NCBI RefSeq assembly: GCF_003286085.1
Contig: NW_020825294.1
Span: forward strand, 6,882,001 to 6,946,000
DNA length: 64,000 bases
Origin: Drosophila persimilis
Taxonomy: Eukaryota > Arthropoda > Insecta > Diptera > Drosophilidae
Direction: 5' to 3'
Shown: piece by piece, positions 12,721 through 25,582 of the stretch
How the letters are laid out: each line of letters opens with the position of its first letter
How positions within the stretch are numbered: the first letter of the stretch is position 1
Translations under genes and position numbers: made by a program
Notes under the pieces: model-generated
What the model was told of the DNA's origin: nothing
What the model saw: the letters and a program-made list of their open reading frames with translations, nothing else
Databases searched by the model: none

Positions 12721-13559
12721 TTTTTTTGGATTGTCATTGGGAACAAAAAACGATAGGATACGATGATGCGATCCCAATGCTAACGATCTGTTCCGAACTG
12801 AAAGACGAATTGCCATTAAAGCTAATCAAAGAACAATTTACGAAGAATATTTGCAAAACTCAAACATATAAAAGAATATCCCATTTCAAGGGTATACAGA
12901 AGATATAGACAAGGCAGAGGCTATTTCATGGCTGGCCCGTTGATGAATGACTGGGCTGCAGAGGAAATGTCATTTGGAGTCGATGATGTGGTTTATGATG
13001 ATGATGTTGATGACGAACTACGGTCCAAGCCTGTTGTGCACGTTCCTTGCCCCAACCCAAGCTCCAAGCAGTTGATGAGGCGCACCGCAGAGACACGTTC
13101 TTATGGTGTGGTTCCAATAGTTGAAGGCGGCACAGACAAAAGACGACCGGGAGGAAGGAGAACAGTCACCAGTTAGCAGTTCAAGTGTTTACCAAAAGCG
13201 GAACAATGGGACTGTCAAAGAGGAAGACGTGGGGCCGAAGAGGCAGAGTATAATGCAAACAAAATTTGTGTGCTACGAGTATGAAGAGTTAATTCAATGA
13301 CATTACGTAATTGACAATTGGAGTGAACAGAAATAGTAGTGGCAAAAAGAGAAGAAGGAACGAGTGGTCAATGAATTCTTTTTTTGATGAAGATACATAC
13401 ATACCCTCTACACTCGCTTCGCACGTGGGCCAACCCCAGGCTCACTCGCTTGCGCCGACATGAGATGATATGGAGTCTCTAACAAAAGAACTCTTCCCAC
13501 TTGATAGAGAAAAAGATGACCATTGAGAACCTAAACGCCTGAAAGAACTTTCTACAGAA
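12721..13559. other. Non-coding stretch, no gene recognised
   Basis: The + strand open frame at 12928-13176 (82 aa) contains an Asp-rich run translated from GATGATGATG-like sequence. It has no recognised family and is judged chance. Confidence 0.5.
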
Positions 13560-13860
13560 GGCCTCTGATTCCTGTCCGCCTGAGAGAAGGTTTCCAAGGA
13601 AATGGTTTAGCACTACTACTGTAGACGGGTCTCCTCCTGAAGGACACATTCGGATACATAAATGGCCTCTGATTCCTGTCCGCCTGAGAGAAGGTTTCCA
13701 AGGAAATGGTTTACACTTACTATCGTAGACGGGTCTCCTCCTGAGGGACACATTCGGATACATAAATGGCCTCTGATTCCTGTCCGCCTGAGGGAAGGTT
13801 TCCAAGGTTTCCGTCTACTATCGTAGACGGGTCTCCTCCTGAAGGACACATTCGGATTCA
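13560..13860. repeat. 104-bp minisatellite, three copies
   Basis: Units start at 13560, 13664 and 13768, each with GGCCTCTGATTCCTGTCCGC. They run through GAAGGTTTCCAAGG and GTAGACGGGTCTCCTCCTGA to GGACACATTCGGAT. Copies 1 and 2 are nearly identical. Copy 3 lacks about 12 bp (the AAATGGTTTACAC segment) and diverges at its end. The unit length is not a multiple of three, so the minus-strand open frames through it change frame every copy. I infer it is not coding. Confidence 0.95.
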
Positions 13861-15818
13861 TCCAAGTGCAAACGATGTCTATCCGCTCAAGAACATCTGC
13901 ACTCAAATTGCCAACATTTCAAAGATTATAGTGCAGTCCAAAATATGTATATCCACATCCCACACATTCGGGGCTTATCTGTAACCCCAAGAACAGCATT
14001 AAAATAATTCACTTCCCCGCCTTGGAGATTAACACGATCGCGGCATAGCAATGTCAGATCGAGTCTTGGCTGCAATCCATCAAACCGAGAGATTCAATGC
14101 GAATCAGAAGAAATAGGAAATAGTGGGTATGCCGGAGATGGCAAGGGGAAGGCACAGCAGTTAAGTATAAACTTCCCATAATAGCGCTAATTGTATGATA
14201 TTTAAAGTTGATTATTAAGCTGCCACTCAGAGAGCAAATAAAGCGCATTTAACAATAAAACAATTAGCTTTAGTTGTTTTTGTTTATCAATAAAACATAA
14301 CAGCAATTAAAATGTCACTGGCGAAAAATCACTAGCTGCAGTCCGCGACTCGTCACACACATCGAGATATACAGATAGATACGTACATATATAGAGATAC
14401 TCGTATTTGTCTATCTGTCAGATGCTCGTACTCGTTTAAGGGGAAGCGCTTGGCATTGTAAAGAGTTTTTATATGTATCTGTATCTGTGTATCTGTACAT
14501 TTGTTTGGCTGGACTTGCTTCTGTTTCTGTTTCTAGTTTTGTTGTACCTTTATTTGTATGATTCGACGGTTGTGTATATTCAAATTTAATTGCCAATGAT
14601 ACGCGTCACTCAAACCCCGACAACGATGCTATCCATGTATGTATCTACATATGCATATAGGTAGGAGTATTATGTATGACGATGGAAAGTGTTGAGCGTG
14701 TAGTGCGGGGGATTTTTATGCTCTACATATGATAGGGGTACTTCCCACTCCATGGAATGTCTGGCTGATTCGGTAATCGACGAAGCCTAAAGAGGCTGAA
14801 CTTGAAATGAAAAGAAATATCACTTTAAGAACTGGAATGCCCAATGATGGATACAAATGGATGGTTAAGAAATATACCAATATTCCTGAGAGCATTCAAA
14901 CTGCCTCTATTTCCCCTTATGTTTTCTCTCTATTTCTTGCTTTTTATTTCCTGTTGATTTTAAAGTGTTTAGCGCAAAACGATACGAGACGACACTCCGG
15001 GGACCACTTTTGATGGACTTTCCTTGGCACAGGAAAGGAGGACGGGAGGAGCTGATGGATGACTTCGAGCTGCAATTTATTATACTCGAATGTGGCCACA
15101 TTATGGCGATTGAAATAGTGTAAGCTTTCAATTTAAGGTTGGCCAAAAGGCGGTTCAGCTAATGCGGATTCGAGAGCTTGATATATTGGTTAAACAACCA
15201 TTGAGGCGTGTAATTTTTTTGCATTGTTTCCACTTGCCATTAGAAATGGGTTTGGGTTTGCGTTTGGGTTTCGAACAGAACGCAACTATCGATGCCGGGG
15301 GATCTCTGTTTGTTGATGGGTGTTAAATTTAATTTATGGCGCAACAGAAAACGCTCCATGCTCTACATATTCCGGCTACCAGTTGGTTAAAGGTGTGCCC
15401 GGGGGTCTCCCTCCCCCAGCACCACCTCTTCCGAAAACAAATGCTTGGGTCAGAGATGGGTCCCATGCCCCCTCGATGCCATGCCACTCGGTTCCCATTC
15501 CAAAGCCATCCAATCGCTAATTGTCATCGACACGGGTCTTTGTTGTTCTGCAGCTGACTCGAATGAATGGCTGGCTGGAAATTGGGGATGGGATGGGCTG
15601 GCCGGCATGGCTCTATAGAGCTCTGGCTTCTGCTTCTGCTGCTGATGATCTCTATTCCCTGCCTATCTTTCGAAAATTATCTGCGGTGCGGGGGAGGGGG
15701 GTGACTGCTGGAGTGACCTCGCCTCTTCTTCGGTTCTCTTCTGCTTTGGGACAGGCAGCCTTCGCTTTATTCAATTTATTTCTATTGCCGGAGTCGTCGC
15801 TGCCGCTGTCCCGCTCTC
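13861..15818. other. Non-coding stretch, no gene recognised
   Basis: Short TATCTG runs at 14465-14495, otherwise complex sequence. The block 14160-14330 (AATTGTATGATATTTAAAG, AACAATTAGC, CAATTAAAATGTC) is AT-rich and could be a weak enhancer-like segment. Confidence 0.5.
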
Positions 15819-15875
15819 GTATCGTGTCGCATCGCGTCGTGTCGCATCGCGTCGTGTCGCGTCGCGTCGCGTCGA
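15819..15875. repeat. (TCGCG/TCGTG)n pentamer array
   Basis: Alternating CGTGTCGCAT and CGCGTCGTGT units collapse into pure GTCGC repeats. It is CpG-dense compared with its surroundings. Confidence 0.9.
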
Positions 15876-16248
15876 GTTGTCTTCTTTAACATCATCTCTT
15901 TGTGTCTTTGGCCACAATTGCCATTGTACTAATTCCATTAAATGATGGCGACTCTTGCGTGCTTTTGTAATTGAAATGCTCATCATACGGCAGGAGCACC
16001 AGGGGCAGTGGACAGGGCAGGGCTCTAGACAGAGATAGCAGCAATGGCAGAGATGGTATTAAGTACTGCCAAAACATGTCAGTGGATGCTTAGCAGAATG
16101 TGCAGTGCATTGATATTAAAGAGGATTAAACGGCCAAGCTTTATGTGGAGGAGAAGGATTAAGGGAAGCTTCACAAACTTCTCAAAGAGAGATCGCGACG
16201 TAAATAAACGAGTTTGAGGCAAATGCTGCCTGGTTTCATCAGTACTTA
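15876..16248. other. Non-coding stretch, no gene recognised
   Basis: Nothing identifiable. Unremarkable complex sequence. Confidence 0.5.
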
Positions 16249-16397
16249 ACAGCAGCAGCAGCCACAGAGCAGCATTAAAAGCGGAAACAGCAGTACAAGA
16301 AGTGTGGGCAGAGATAGTCAAAGCAGCAGCATAGACAGAACAAGCAAAAGCAGAGCAGCAGCATCAAAGCATAAGAGCAGCGGACGCAGCAGCAGCA
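16249..16397. repeat. CAG-rich imperfect repeat region
   Basis: Dispersed CAGCAG, AGCAGC and GCAGAG units over ~150 bp. No frame reads through as a long Gln tract, so it is treated as simple sequence rather than an opa-containing exon. Confidence 0.75.
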
Positions 16398-17330
16398 CTA
16401 TGGGCAGAGACTCCTCTCTCAAAGCATACAGCGGCAGAGCCAGAAGGGGTGGGGGGAATCAGCTCAATGCTTGAGCCACGCCTCATTGAATGTACAGATG
16501 CGTGCTCGAGTGTTGAGCTCAGCTCTTCTCATCGCATTGAGACATTTGACGCCGTCGTTGACGCCGCTGGCGACGTCTTGCTCGCTGCCAGCGAGCTCTT
16601 ATCAGTTGTTCGAAATTCTTTTATGCAAGACGGTAGGAACTGGCCGACAACGAAACTTGAGCTCCCTTCTGGCAAACGCAAGATGTAAAGAGAATATGAA
16701 AAAAGAGCGAATATGCGGTCCAATTATTCTAAGATTAATGTATGCAACACCCAAATATAAATCGAAATGAAAATGTTGTCCATAAGTTTACTTACTCATC
16801 TCTCTCGGGGAGTAGGGTATTCCAATTGTGACAGCGCCAGAGCGACACAAGGCGATTGCATTGCCCTGCCCAGCACTCTTCTCCTCTCCGCTTCACTTCT
16901 CTCTTCTGCGTTTGCTCCACTGCTGTTCTTCTGCTGCGCTCTCTCCTAAACGAATGCTTATCGTGAGGGCAAAGCAAAGCCAAAACGAGGCCGCCGCGAC
17001 GCGTCGCTGTTGTTGTAGAATGCAATTTTCTAATAATTTAGTTTTTTTCTTCGTTTTTCGCCTCGTAGACTGTGTGTGTGTGTGACTGTGTGTGCACTTG
17101 TAATCACCATTAAAAGCGCTTAAAAGTTTCTGCTCGGTTCCTTCGAGCTTCAGCTTCAGCTATGCTATGCTCTGCTCTGCTCCCCCTTCTCACTCACTCA
17201 CTTTCTCTCACATGCTTATATAATTCCCCACAGCATCTTCCCTCTCCCTCCTGCTTAGGTTCTAATGAATATGTTAAATCTGACCTAATTTTCTAGCGAA
17301 ATAAAAGAACAAAAAGGAATGTAAGCTGCG
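16398..17330. other. Non-coding stretch, no gene recognised
   Basis: Two overlapping frames at 16449-16770 (79 and 99 aa) look more amino-acid-diverse than most, but no family is recognised and no splice context supports them. CT-rich DNA lies at 16875-16950, a short (TG)n at 17070-17093, and CTCTGCTC-type simple sequence at 17160-17215. Confidence 0.5.
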
Positions 17331-17560
17331 AATGCCGAAGCTTTTGATACCCTAACAATGGATATAGGAAAACGATTGAATTGATTTGGGATTAGGATTA
17401 TTAAAGACAATAATACATACATTTCAATGGTACACTTTTTTTTATGGTGGAGTTTGAGCTGCCTTCAAGTTCTCTTAAATTTCTATGGCCGCTCTTTCGT
17501 ATGATACCGATCCGTCTATCGATAGGGATCCCGCATATCTAAAATGAATATATTGAAGAT
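17331..17560. mobile_element. Relic of dispersed GATACCC-type repeat
   Basis: Starts AATGCCGAAGCTTTTGATACCC. It contains CCGTCTATCGATAGGGATCCC further in, comparable to GGATCCCATAGCTATGCGATA in the relic at 27116. Edges are approximate. Confidence 0.45.
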
Positions 17561-19602
17561 ATTTTGACATTACAAACTTGATATCAAACCTTAGAAACCC
17601 TCAGCAAGGGTAGAGAAATCATACAAAATTCTGCGCTTAAATGAATTCGCATAATTAGATGCAGCAGACGCACCATGCAAGGGGCACGAGCACTGCTGCA
17701 GTAATGAGTGTGTTCGGGGGAGGCAGCTACAATGTGTGTGTGTTTGTTTGTGTGAGAATGGAGTGGGTGGAGCCCCCAGAGCGGGTGCTATAGTTGGGGT
17801 TAAGGGCTACTAGTATGAAATTAAATGGGTTATTTTTCGCACAATTCCATGCGAAAAAGTTTGGGGGCAATTGCAAAAGAATTCCTCTATTTTCTGGATA
17901 AATTGTTCGGGAAAATTATGGAACATGCAAAAATATGGCTTCATAAGGAAGTAAAGTTTAACAATAAAGATAAAACTTTGCTAGTTTTAAATTGTACGAA
18001 CATCTAAACTTTTGTAATATAGGAAAATCGCAGAACATGTTGAACCATCTTGAGGGTTTTTAATTGATTTAAAATAGTAAAGATTTTATGAAAACTGTTC
18101 TTCTATTATATGATTAATATTTAATTATTTTGTAAACTTTCTATATTGCTGTGAGATTTTTAACATTAAACCTACCATAAAAACAGCCGTACTTTCTTTG
18201 ACCTTTCCTTTTTCTCTGGTCCCTGCATCTTTTTCCTGCCAACCCCCTAATACTCCCACAGCGGCAATTGGAAAACAATTCACTCGAAGAAAAAGAATAA
18301 TAAAAACAATCAAAGAACAAACCAAATTAAAAAGCAATTCCCAGCAAGAACAATGTTCCAATGCAGTGACCACCAAGTGGGCAGCCCTCCTCCCCCATCA
18401 ACCGCCGGCATTCCATAAAAAGATACCCCCGAAATCCAAGACCGCCAAAAATGTCTCAATTTTGCGCTCGGCAAAGCACCAAAAGGAGACCAAATAATAA
18501 ACACATAAAAGTAAATAAAAATCCCAATAAAAAACCACAGGAATAAAAAATAATACAAAATGTATAACGAAGTGGAAATGGACAACGAAAAGTAGGAGAA
18601 TCGGATAGAGGGAGGGGGGAAAAGCTTGGGGGAAGATGATGAAAATATTGGTCATTGCCAAAAAATAAAAAGGCATTTTGTGCCAAAACAGCAATAAAGT
18701 CGAAAAGCAGTTTATCAAATCTCCACGCACAGTGGGTGTGGCATCCCAGGAGTGAGGGGGGGTGAGGAGTTCTAGAGTCCGGGGTTCTCTAGTTGATGTC
18801 CACAAAACCCACAACAAAGCCTCTGACGATTACGCATCGTGTGTCGTCCGACATTCGTCGGCCACACCCCCAGACCGAACAATAGAAATGGTGGGAGGCT
18901 GGTAAGTGGGAAAGTCGAAGCGGAAAATACTCTGGATGAATCACAGAGAACTATTGTTATATGATTTATTATAAGGATAGGACAGCACTAAGCTACATCT
19001 TATCAAAGAAAATTCCAATCGGAATACGATTAAAAGGGTCTTCACCTAGTGACCATGGATCAATGACAATGTTACCGAATCTAGAATTATCTACCTTCTA
19101 GAAGTATACCTCTTCTCAGTTACAAAACTTCATCCCACACTCACACGACCCCTTTAAAATCCCTGACCAAATACCAATCTCTAAAACAGATTCCTTTATC
19201 CATTCCCCTAAAGGAAACGCTAACCTCAAATTTAGGGGAGAACAGCAGCCCCGTCTGGAGAGAGGAAGTGAGCTGTAATGAAAAAAGCGTTAAATGTCTT
19301 AATTTTTCTTGGTTTTTTCTTGAGGTCGTTGGGGGGAGTTCCCGCTTTCTTTGGCTGGTGTCAGCTCTGTGCTTAGTGAAAGTAAAACGCATGACAGGCA
19401 ATTTTCACAAAAGTTTCAAAAGAATTTCCCCACAAAATTCTAACCAATGCGGGGGGAGTGCGGAGGAGGGTGCGGTGGAGGGCCAATAAAGCCAAAGTCC
19501 AATGAGGCGCTCAAATGATCAAGAACCATGGGTGGGAGACCCAACTTGTGTGGTCAGTTTTCGGTTTGAATTATTGACATTTGTGTCAAGTCTCGGTCTC
19601 GA
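17561..19602. other. Non-coding stretch, no gene recognised
   Basis: AT-rich at 17990-18140. A-rich with many AAAATAAA motifs at 18290-18680. Minus-strand open frames there (up to 139 aa) are Phe/Leu-rich shadows of that A-richness. Confidence 0.55.
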
Positions 19603-19639
19603 TGTCTGTTTGTCTGTCTGTCTATCTGTCTGTCTGTCA
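19603..19639. repeat. (TGTC)n microsatellite
   Basis: Imperfect TGTC/CTGT tetranucleotide run with one TATC interruption. Confidence 0.9.
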
Positions 19640-20768
19640 GTCCCCCAAAAAGTATTTGCCACTCGAATTTCTGTGGCGGCGGTTCCGATTTCTGTGGTGA
19701 CAGCTGTTCAAGGGGGAGTCGAGTACATGGTAGGGCTGGGATTATATAGAGTGCCACGAACACTGGCTATTTGTGGAATTTATGCAATGTGAAGTGACTT
19801 CTGTTCGATGGTGTCCTTCTGTCTCTGTCTGTGGTGGAGTGGGATGGAGTGGGGAGGGGAGGGTGGGGTGGCAAACAAATGAAATGCAAATTCTAATGAA
19901 TAGCCATACAATGAGATATATATACATATAACGGATGCACGGCTGACCACAAAGTTTGAATATTTTGGGTAAATAATCATTGAGGGAATATACATTTCAA
20001 ATCCTTTGTTGAGCAGCAGCATTGGGATATAGGAAATGTTTGCTCCTTTCATTGCTTTTTATTGGCTGTCACAAAGATTTAATTCAATCATTAATGATAT
20101 CATTAAATAATGTTTGTTTATTTAATAAAACCAAATGTGGGTGAGCCCCCAAAGAGGAGCGGCTGGAGAGCGCCAGAAGGGATCAATATTTATATAAAAA
20201 TATATCAATATCCCTATGTTGCCGGGACGAGTGAGCCGGGGGTTGGTGTAGGGGTTTGTACCCTTGTAATGTAAGTTATCCTTATTTAATAAAAGGATAC
20301 AATCCATGGCGAATGGATCTTTCATTCTTTCTTTTAATTGTTTACTTTTAAATTATTGTCGTTTGTCTCAAAAATCGTAATAATAAGGGCTCTATTCCAT
20401 TGCCTATTCCTTTCATCTGCCCCCAAAATCTAGGATTATTTTGGATAATTTTGATTACTCATCTTGTTGGTGCAAAACATTGCCAAACTTTCTGTTTCGT
20501 CTGCTGCTGCCTCCACTGACGCGCCCAATTGTTAACAATTATTACAATATACATATGTGTATGTACAATATTGTATGTGTTATGGCTTTTTGTTATGGCA
20601 ACAGCTGCTGTTGCCTCTCCGGGTGCTCCGGGTGCTGCAGTCCACCAATAAATAAACAGCAGGCCACTTGAAATTGGATCGCCGAAAAAGAAAAATCAAC
20701 AACGGACGCGCAGAGACCACATGAGGCCGAGTCAGTCAAGTCACGCACACAGCCGCCCAACAGGCAGC
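19640..20768. other. Non-coding stretch, no gene recognised
   Basis: Contains a GTGAGCCGGGGGTTGG segment at 20230-20245 that recurs as GTGAGCCGGGGGTGTTGG at 36487. It also has an AT-rich homeobox-type stretch at 20070-20125 (AATCATTAATGATATCATTAAAT). Confidence 0.5.
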
Positions 20769-20796
20769 ACACACACACACACACAGAGAGAGAGAG
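20769..20796. repeat. (AC)n(AG)n compound microsatellite
   Basis: Eight AC units directly followed by six AG units. Confidence 0.95.
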
Positions 20797-21110
20797 TTTT
20801 CACTTTTCTGACACTTGACTCGACTTGGCCAGGGCCAGACGGTGTACGAGACCCAGCACCAAACTCAGACTCAGACCCAGTCTCTGGGCCAGTAGCCAGA
20901 CCAGGCCAGGGTCCGAAGTCAGTCCGTAGTTCCCGCTCGGTCCCTTCCCTACAAGACCCTTCCTGCTGCTTAGCCATGCGATGATGTCACAGAGGTGGCA
21001 GCAACAACAATAAGTCATAAATGAAAAGTGAAAATCATGAGGAGGCCCCTGCCTTGGATGCCGTAGAAAGTTGCGCAAATTCTTTGGCCCTGAGGCTGAG
21101 GAGGGCCCAC

Positions 21111-21160
21111 CCCGGCACGGCCCGGCCCTGCCCGACCCTGCCCGACCCGGCCCGGCCCGG
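21111..21160. repeat. GC-rich (CCCGG/CCCTG)n array
   Basis: Pentamer-like CCCGGC, CCCTGC and CCCGAC units, all GC. A related CCCGGCCCGG segment lies at 42256-42275. Confidence 0.85.
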
Positions 21161-24100
21161 ACGAAGATGGAGATGGAGAGTTGCCAGAGCTACAGTTAAA
21201 TATTTGTTGAATTGTCACGCTTCTTTACATCATCAGCATCGTCATGAAGCTGCTTATTATCATCATCGTTATCGCCATCGAGTCGTATCATCACTGCTGT
21301 ACGACTGCGGAGTACTCACTCGTACAGACACTCGTCTTCACCTTCATTTATGCCGCATCCTGTGTACGTTTTTGAGGACAGCTCTCGATTTGTTTTGTTG
21401 GGTGAAAATCGAGTCAATTGCCAGTGGAATTTCGGTACTCTATGAGGGAAGAGTATGGCCAAATAGAAGGTGCGATCTGCTGGGGAGTTGATAACCCAAC
21501 CGACGACATTTAGATGCGCAAGCGAAAGAATTCAAGCACAAAATACATGTCGTGTGCGCGACTGAGTCTGTAATCGTGGCTAGGGACGAACGTGAGCACA
21601 GTTTTCTGCTGTTTAATTGATCAACTTTCTTCAGGATTGTCCTACTTTTAGAGCGTAATTTTATAGCCTTATTCTTGAAATTTTCTAAGCGCTAAAAGGC
21701 CCAAAATTATTCGTACAAGCCTAAATTCCCTATGAAAAGAGTACTAGTACATATTTATACATAAAAGAGCAACTAAACTTCGTTTCCTTGACTAAACACA
21801 CATTTCTTCTTCTCCATAATTCGTTTTTGTATCTATCGAATGCATATCTGGGTATTTACGTGCAGTTAACGCCCCAATCTTGAGTTTAATTCCCGAGTTG
21901 TGACCGACTTGGAGCTGAAGTTGAAGCTGGAGCTGCTGCTGGCCTGCGGCAATTATGAAACGGAGGACAGACGACGGTGACTGCCGTTGACATTGATAAA
22001 ATCGTTGGACGCGTGCTGCGCCCAGACGACAGATCTCAGACAGATACTCGTACCCCCCACCAGAAGGTAGAAGGGAACACACAACGAAGTGGAACAGACA
22101 ACAGGGAAAAGATTACCTCGGGCCGGGCAGCGAGTAAAACTTTTTCAAGCGACTTTTGCTTTCATCGAGACCCCATTCCAACTTCTTGGAAAATGTATCT
22201 ATTGACCGAATGCCATCCGCACAAAGGCCGGGAGAGGGGGAGGGCGAGGTGGAGGGGCAGAACTGTGGGCTGCATTTGCTTAGCATAAATTTTCAAGCTG
22301 TTCTTTTGCCTGACATTCACTTTCCCATTGCCTTTTGTGGTAATTTATGCTGCAAGAGTTCTCTGCGGGGTCAAAACCGATGGAAACCGAACCGCACAGA
22401 CGGAAAGCGAAAGTCTGCGCTTGGGTTAAGTAATCTGCTTACGTGAGGCAACATTCTCGTGGGGACCAGGTGGAAAGGAAACCATAGATCAACAGAGAGC
22501 CGATTGAAACCGTATAATGAAATCTTGACAGCCAAGTCTGGCGACTATCGTGGCGACTTGGCTTGAACTTGAGGTATTTTCTAGTACAAAAAGAATAATT
22601 AGGAGCCCGTACATAGCGTCTAGGCGGGGGGTATCTTTTAACCAGATTTTTCCACATAAAGATAGAAAATCTAGCAAGTTTTAGGATGTGAAACGATCGT
22701 TCAAATAAGTAACTTTTTGAGTTTAACTTTTTGGTGTAGCTACAATAGGAACAGCAGATCTTCAAGTCTGTTTAAAGCTTCCACAAAATACTCTTTCCAT
22801 CTGCCCTTTTATGTGGCTTGTGGGTCTTTTTTTTTGGGTGGTTTCTCCCAGCCACCGCCAGGGACCCGGAGGAAGCGCCGTCATTTAAATAAACAATGTG
22901 CACTGGTTCAAATTTATGCGCATATCAAGCTGACAAGGTTATGAAAATGCTAACACGGCCTCCTGCGACTGCCAGACAGGATGGATCCAGGCTCCCAGCT
23001 CCCTGCTCCCAGCTCCCTGTCCCTTTCGACATCCTTAGGCTTGGCTGAGCTTAAGTCCTGTATCTGTCTCTAGGAGTACCTTTCCCTGTACGAGTGGTAG
23101 GTGTTTCAGTCCCTGCCCGCTCCACCCGGAAAGCAGATCCAGCCCCATCTCACCTATGATTCATGGCTGCTCACTGTCTTGGGCTGGCTTCTCCTTCCCA
23201 TTGTTGTTTGTATAAATTTTGTTGGCGGCGTCGCTGGCATAATTGAAATGTAAATTTCGCAGCAGAGTTTTCGCATGCAGACAGACTGCTGGCAGCCGAG
23301 TTGAAATTAATATTTTGTTTGCCACCCAACAAAATCAACCAGAAACGGCATAAGAAATTAAGTGATAGTGCCAGGCGTGGGCGAAACTGTTGGCCACGTC
23401 TAAGTTTGATATAAGGTTAGGTGTCGTCTGCGGTAAGTGCCTCAAAGAAAAGTTGAAGCAAGTTTTAGGAGACACTGATTGGGATCTGGCGGGAAGTAAA
23501 CTTTTGGGGGTGTGTAAGAGACAGAAAGCAGGATTAAGTGGTAGTCTTAGAGGCCATGAACATTGCTCTTTCTTTGATTTTAGGGATTATTTAAATGGGA
23601 CCTACATTCTCTATTAAAAAATGTATAAAGATTTGTACTTTGTTCTCATTTACAAGCTTCGTTTCGAATATAATCAATATATTTCCAGAGACTACAAAAC
23701 AGGGCTCCTTCGACTATCCTTGGACTGTCTTTCGTCTGCTGAAGCAGCTGAGTCTGTCCCAGAAACCAGCAACGAAATACACAGTCCTTGCCTTACCTGT
23801 CGGTCCTTTGATTTCCAGTACAAGAAATGATCCATTGTCAAATTTCAAATGAATTTCCACTCACAAAACTCCGCTTCCATTGTTTGTGGGACACAAATAG
23901 CCCGCCCCCCAACTCCAAGCAACTCATTTCCCTTTAAGCATATGCAAAATGCATATTTAGCATATTTTTTTAGTTAACATTTGTAGTTGGCTGTTTTTTA
24001 GTGGCATATTCGTACATCTTTATAGCTACCATTTGGTTACACATTTGGTAACTGGCGTAGCTCTCCCAAAACGTGACTTTGGCTGCATTTTTTCTCGCCA

Positions 24101-24388
24101 CTCCACACTCCCCGCTTTTCCCCCTAGACCCCGGCCAGTAGACACTTGTGTAAGACCCACTTTGGTAGTTTCATAATCAACACACACACACACACAGACA
24201 CCCGCACTCGCACTCGTCCCAGTGCCGGCCATTTTGTGGCTAGCATCTGGAAATGCCCAAAAGAGCCGCCACCCACAAAAGCGGCAACAGTAGCACCAGA
24301 AGTGGTGGAAAACTCTTAGGAAGCACTACCTCTCCCTCTCCCTCTCCCTCTCTTTTATTACACCTCTCTCACTCGGCCTGCATAAAAC
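21161..24388. other. Non-coding stretch, no gene recognised
   Basis: Short ATC runs at 21225-21270, GGGAG-rich sequence at 22225-22260, CTCCCAGCTCC direct repeats at 22990-23012, and a complex AT-rich block at 23205-23365 that looks enhancer-like. A CA run lies at 24179-24196 and CTCTCC repeats at 24330-24354. Confidence 0.5.
24330..24354. repeat. (CTCTCC)n array
   Basis: Four imperfect CTCTCC units. The complement carries GAGAG, the GAGA-factor core. Confidence 0.85.
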
Positions 24389-24425
24389 GTTGCTTATTAA
24401 ATTTCGCTCAATTTTAATAAGCAAC
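24389..24425. other. Perfect 13-bp inverted repeat (hairpin)
   Basis: Left arm GTTGCTTATTAAA (24389-24401), 11-nt loop, right arm TTTAATAAGCAAC (24413-24425), with a T-run directly after. It resembles a hairpin terminator in form, but bacterial-type termination does not apply here. It could be a dimeric protein-binding site or a short structured RNA. Confidence 0.7.
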
Positions 24426-25537
24426 TTTTTTGTGTGCACATTCCTAAGAAACAAAGTGAAAAATGCTGCAATTATGAGTTTTACTCCGCCACAAAAAAGC
24501 ACACAGGAATCAAAAGTAAGGGATAGCCAAACAAAACTTGAATACTCTATTAAAAATGTTTGGGGCCTACAAATAGTCCCATTGCAATGTCCAGTAAAGA
24601 ACTGATCCACCTCAGAAACGATGGCTTTTGGATAAGAGAGAGGCTAAAGAACTCAAGACTCCTGTCTTAAACCTTCAGCACTCCCCAAATATGTCTCCAT
24701 CCATACCCTCCATGATACCCTGCCCATTCCTAATCCACCCGGACAGTGCGCACTCCCGTTTCTAGTTCGGAGACTATAGGGTATCCTCTACAGTCCCAGA
24801 AGGGGGCCACTGGCAGCTGGCGCGCCTCGGACTGTGATGACTTTTAATGAATTTTTCACGCGCGCTTTTGCAAACGAAACTCATTTTGCATAGGCACGTT
24901 CCCCAGTCCGTGCCCCGTCTCCACGTGGCTGCCCCAAAACGTTGCTGCCTGCCCCAAACATCTGCCGCTGTTGTTGGGGAATGAACATTTTAAGCAGATT
25001 TGCTCGCATGAAAGCGAAAACTAGCGAAACTAAAATGCTATTACGCATACGCTCCGTTGGCCGGACGGATGGCCCTAAAATTTGGGTCAATTTTAGTTGC
25101 TTTTTTGAAGCTTCTTTCGACTTCATTCTTCTGTGTTTTCTAGTAGCTGAACGTACATGAAATTTCCAGCCAGCGCAAGTGTTTCGTATTCACTCACTAT
25201 CTTTTTTAAAGGAGAGTCCCTCTCCGAGTCTCTCTGTTTTCGGCGACAGTTCAACGACTGCAAAATGTTTAAACAAAAGCAGAAGAAGCCACCAGCTTTT
25301 CTCTAGTTTTTTTCGCAAGAGAAGAAATGAGTTCACTTGCCTGTTCGTTTATTTTAATTGTAAGATATTGTTGTACTTATTGTTGTATTCCCTGTATTTT
25401 GTTTTTTGCCGGTTTTTTTTTTTTTCGCTTTGTTGGCTAACAAATAATACAGAAATGAGCTGGGTTTTGTGGCCTAATTAGTTTCACCTGTGTCAATGTG
25501 CAAACAAAGCCGCCAAAGCATATGGGAATGTGTGCCA
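24426..25537. other. Non-coding stretch, no gene recognised
   Basis: Nothing identifiable. Complex AT-leaning sequence with T-rich tracts at 25370-25430. Confidence 0.5.
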
Positions 25538-25582
25538 GGAGCCGGAGCCAGAGCCGTAGCCGTAGCCACAGCCGGAGCCTGG
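25538..25582. repeat. (GCCGGA/GCCGTA)n hexamer array
   Basis: About seven imperfect GCCNNA hexamers, followed at 25618-25662 by GATACA-type units. Together they form a compound microsatellite zone. Confidence 0.8.

Noticed and set aside
13479-13906. Minus-strand repeat-containing open frames (108 and 96 aa)
   Set aside because: They are translations of the 104-bp minisatellite. The unit is not a multiple of three, so the frame shifts each copy.
16249-16397. CAG-rich region as a possible Gln-rich (opa) exon
   Set aside because: No single frame gives a continuous Gln run, and no flanking coding sequence is visible.
16449-16770. Two overlapping plus-strand frames of 79 and 99 aa
   Set aside because: Two competing frames over the same bases with no splice partners or known motif.
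24380-24440. Hairpin followed by T-run as a bacterial-type terminator
   Set aside because: The genome is eukaryotic (spliced gene, fly-type repeats), so rho-independent termination does not apply.
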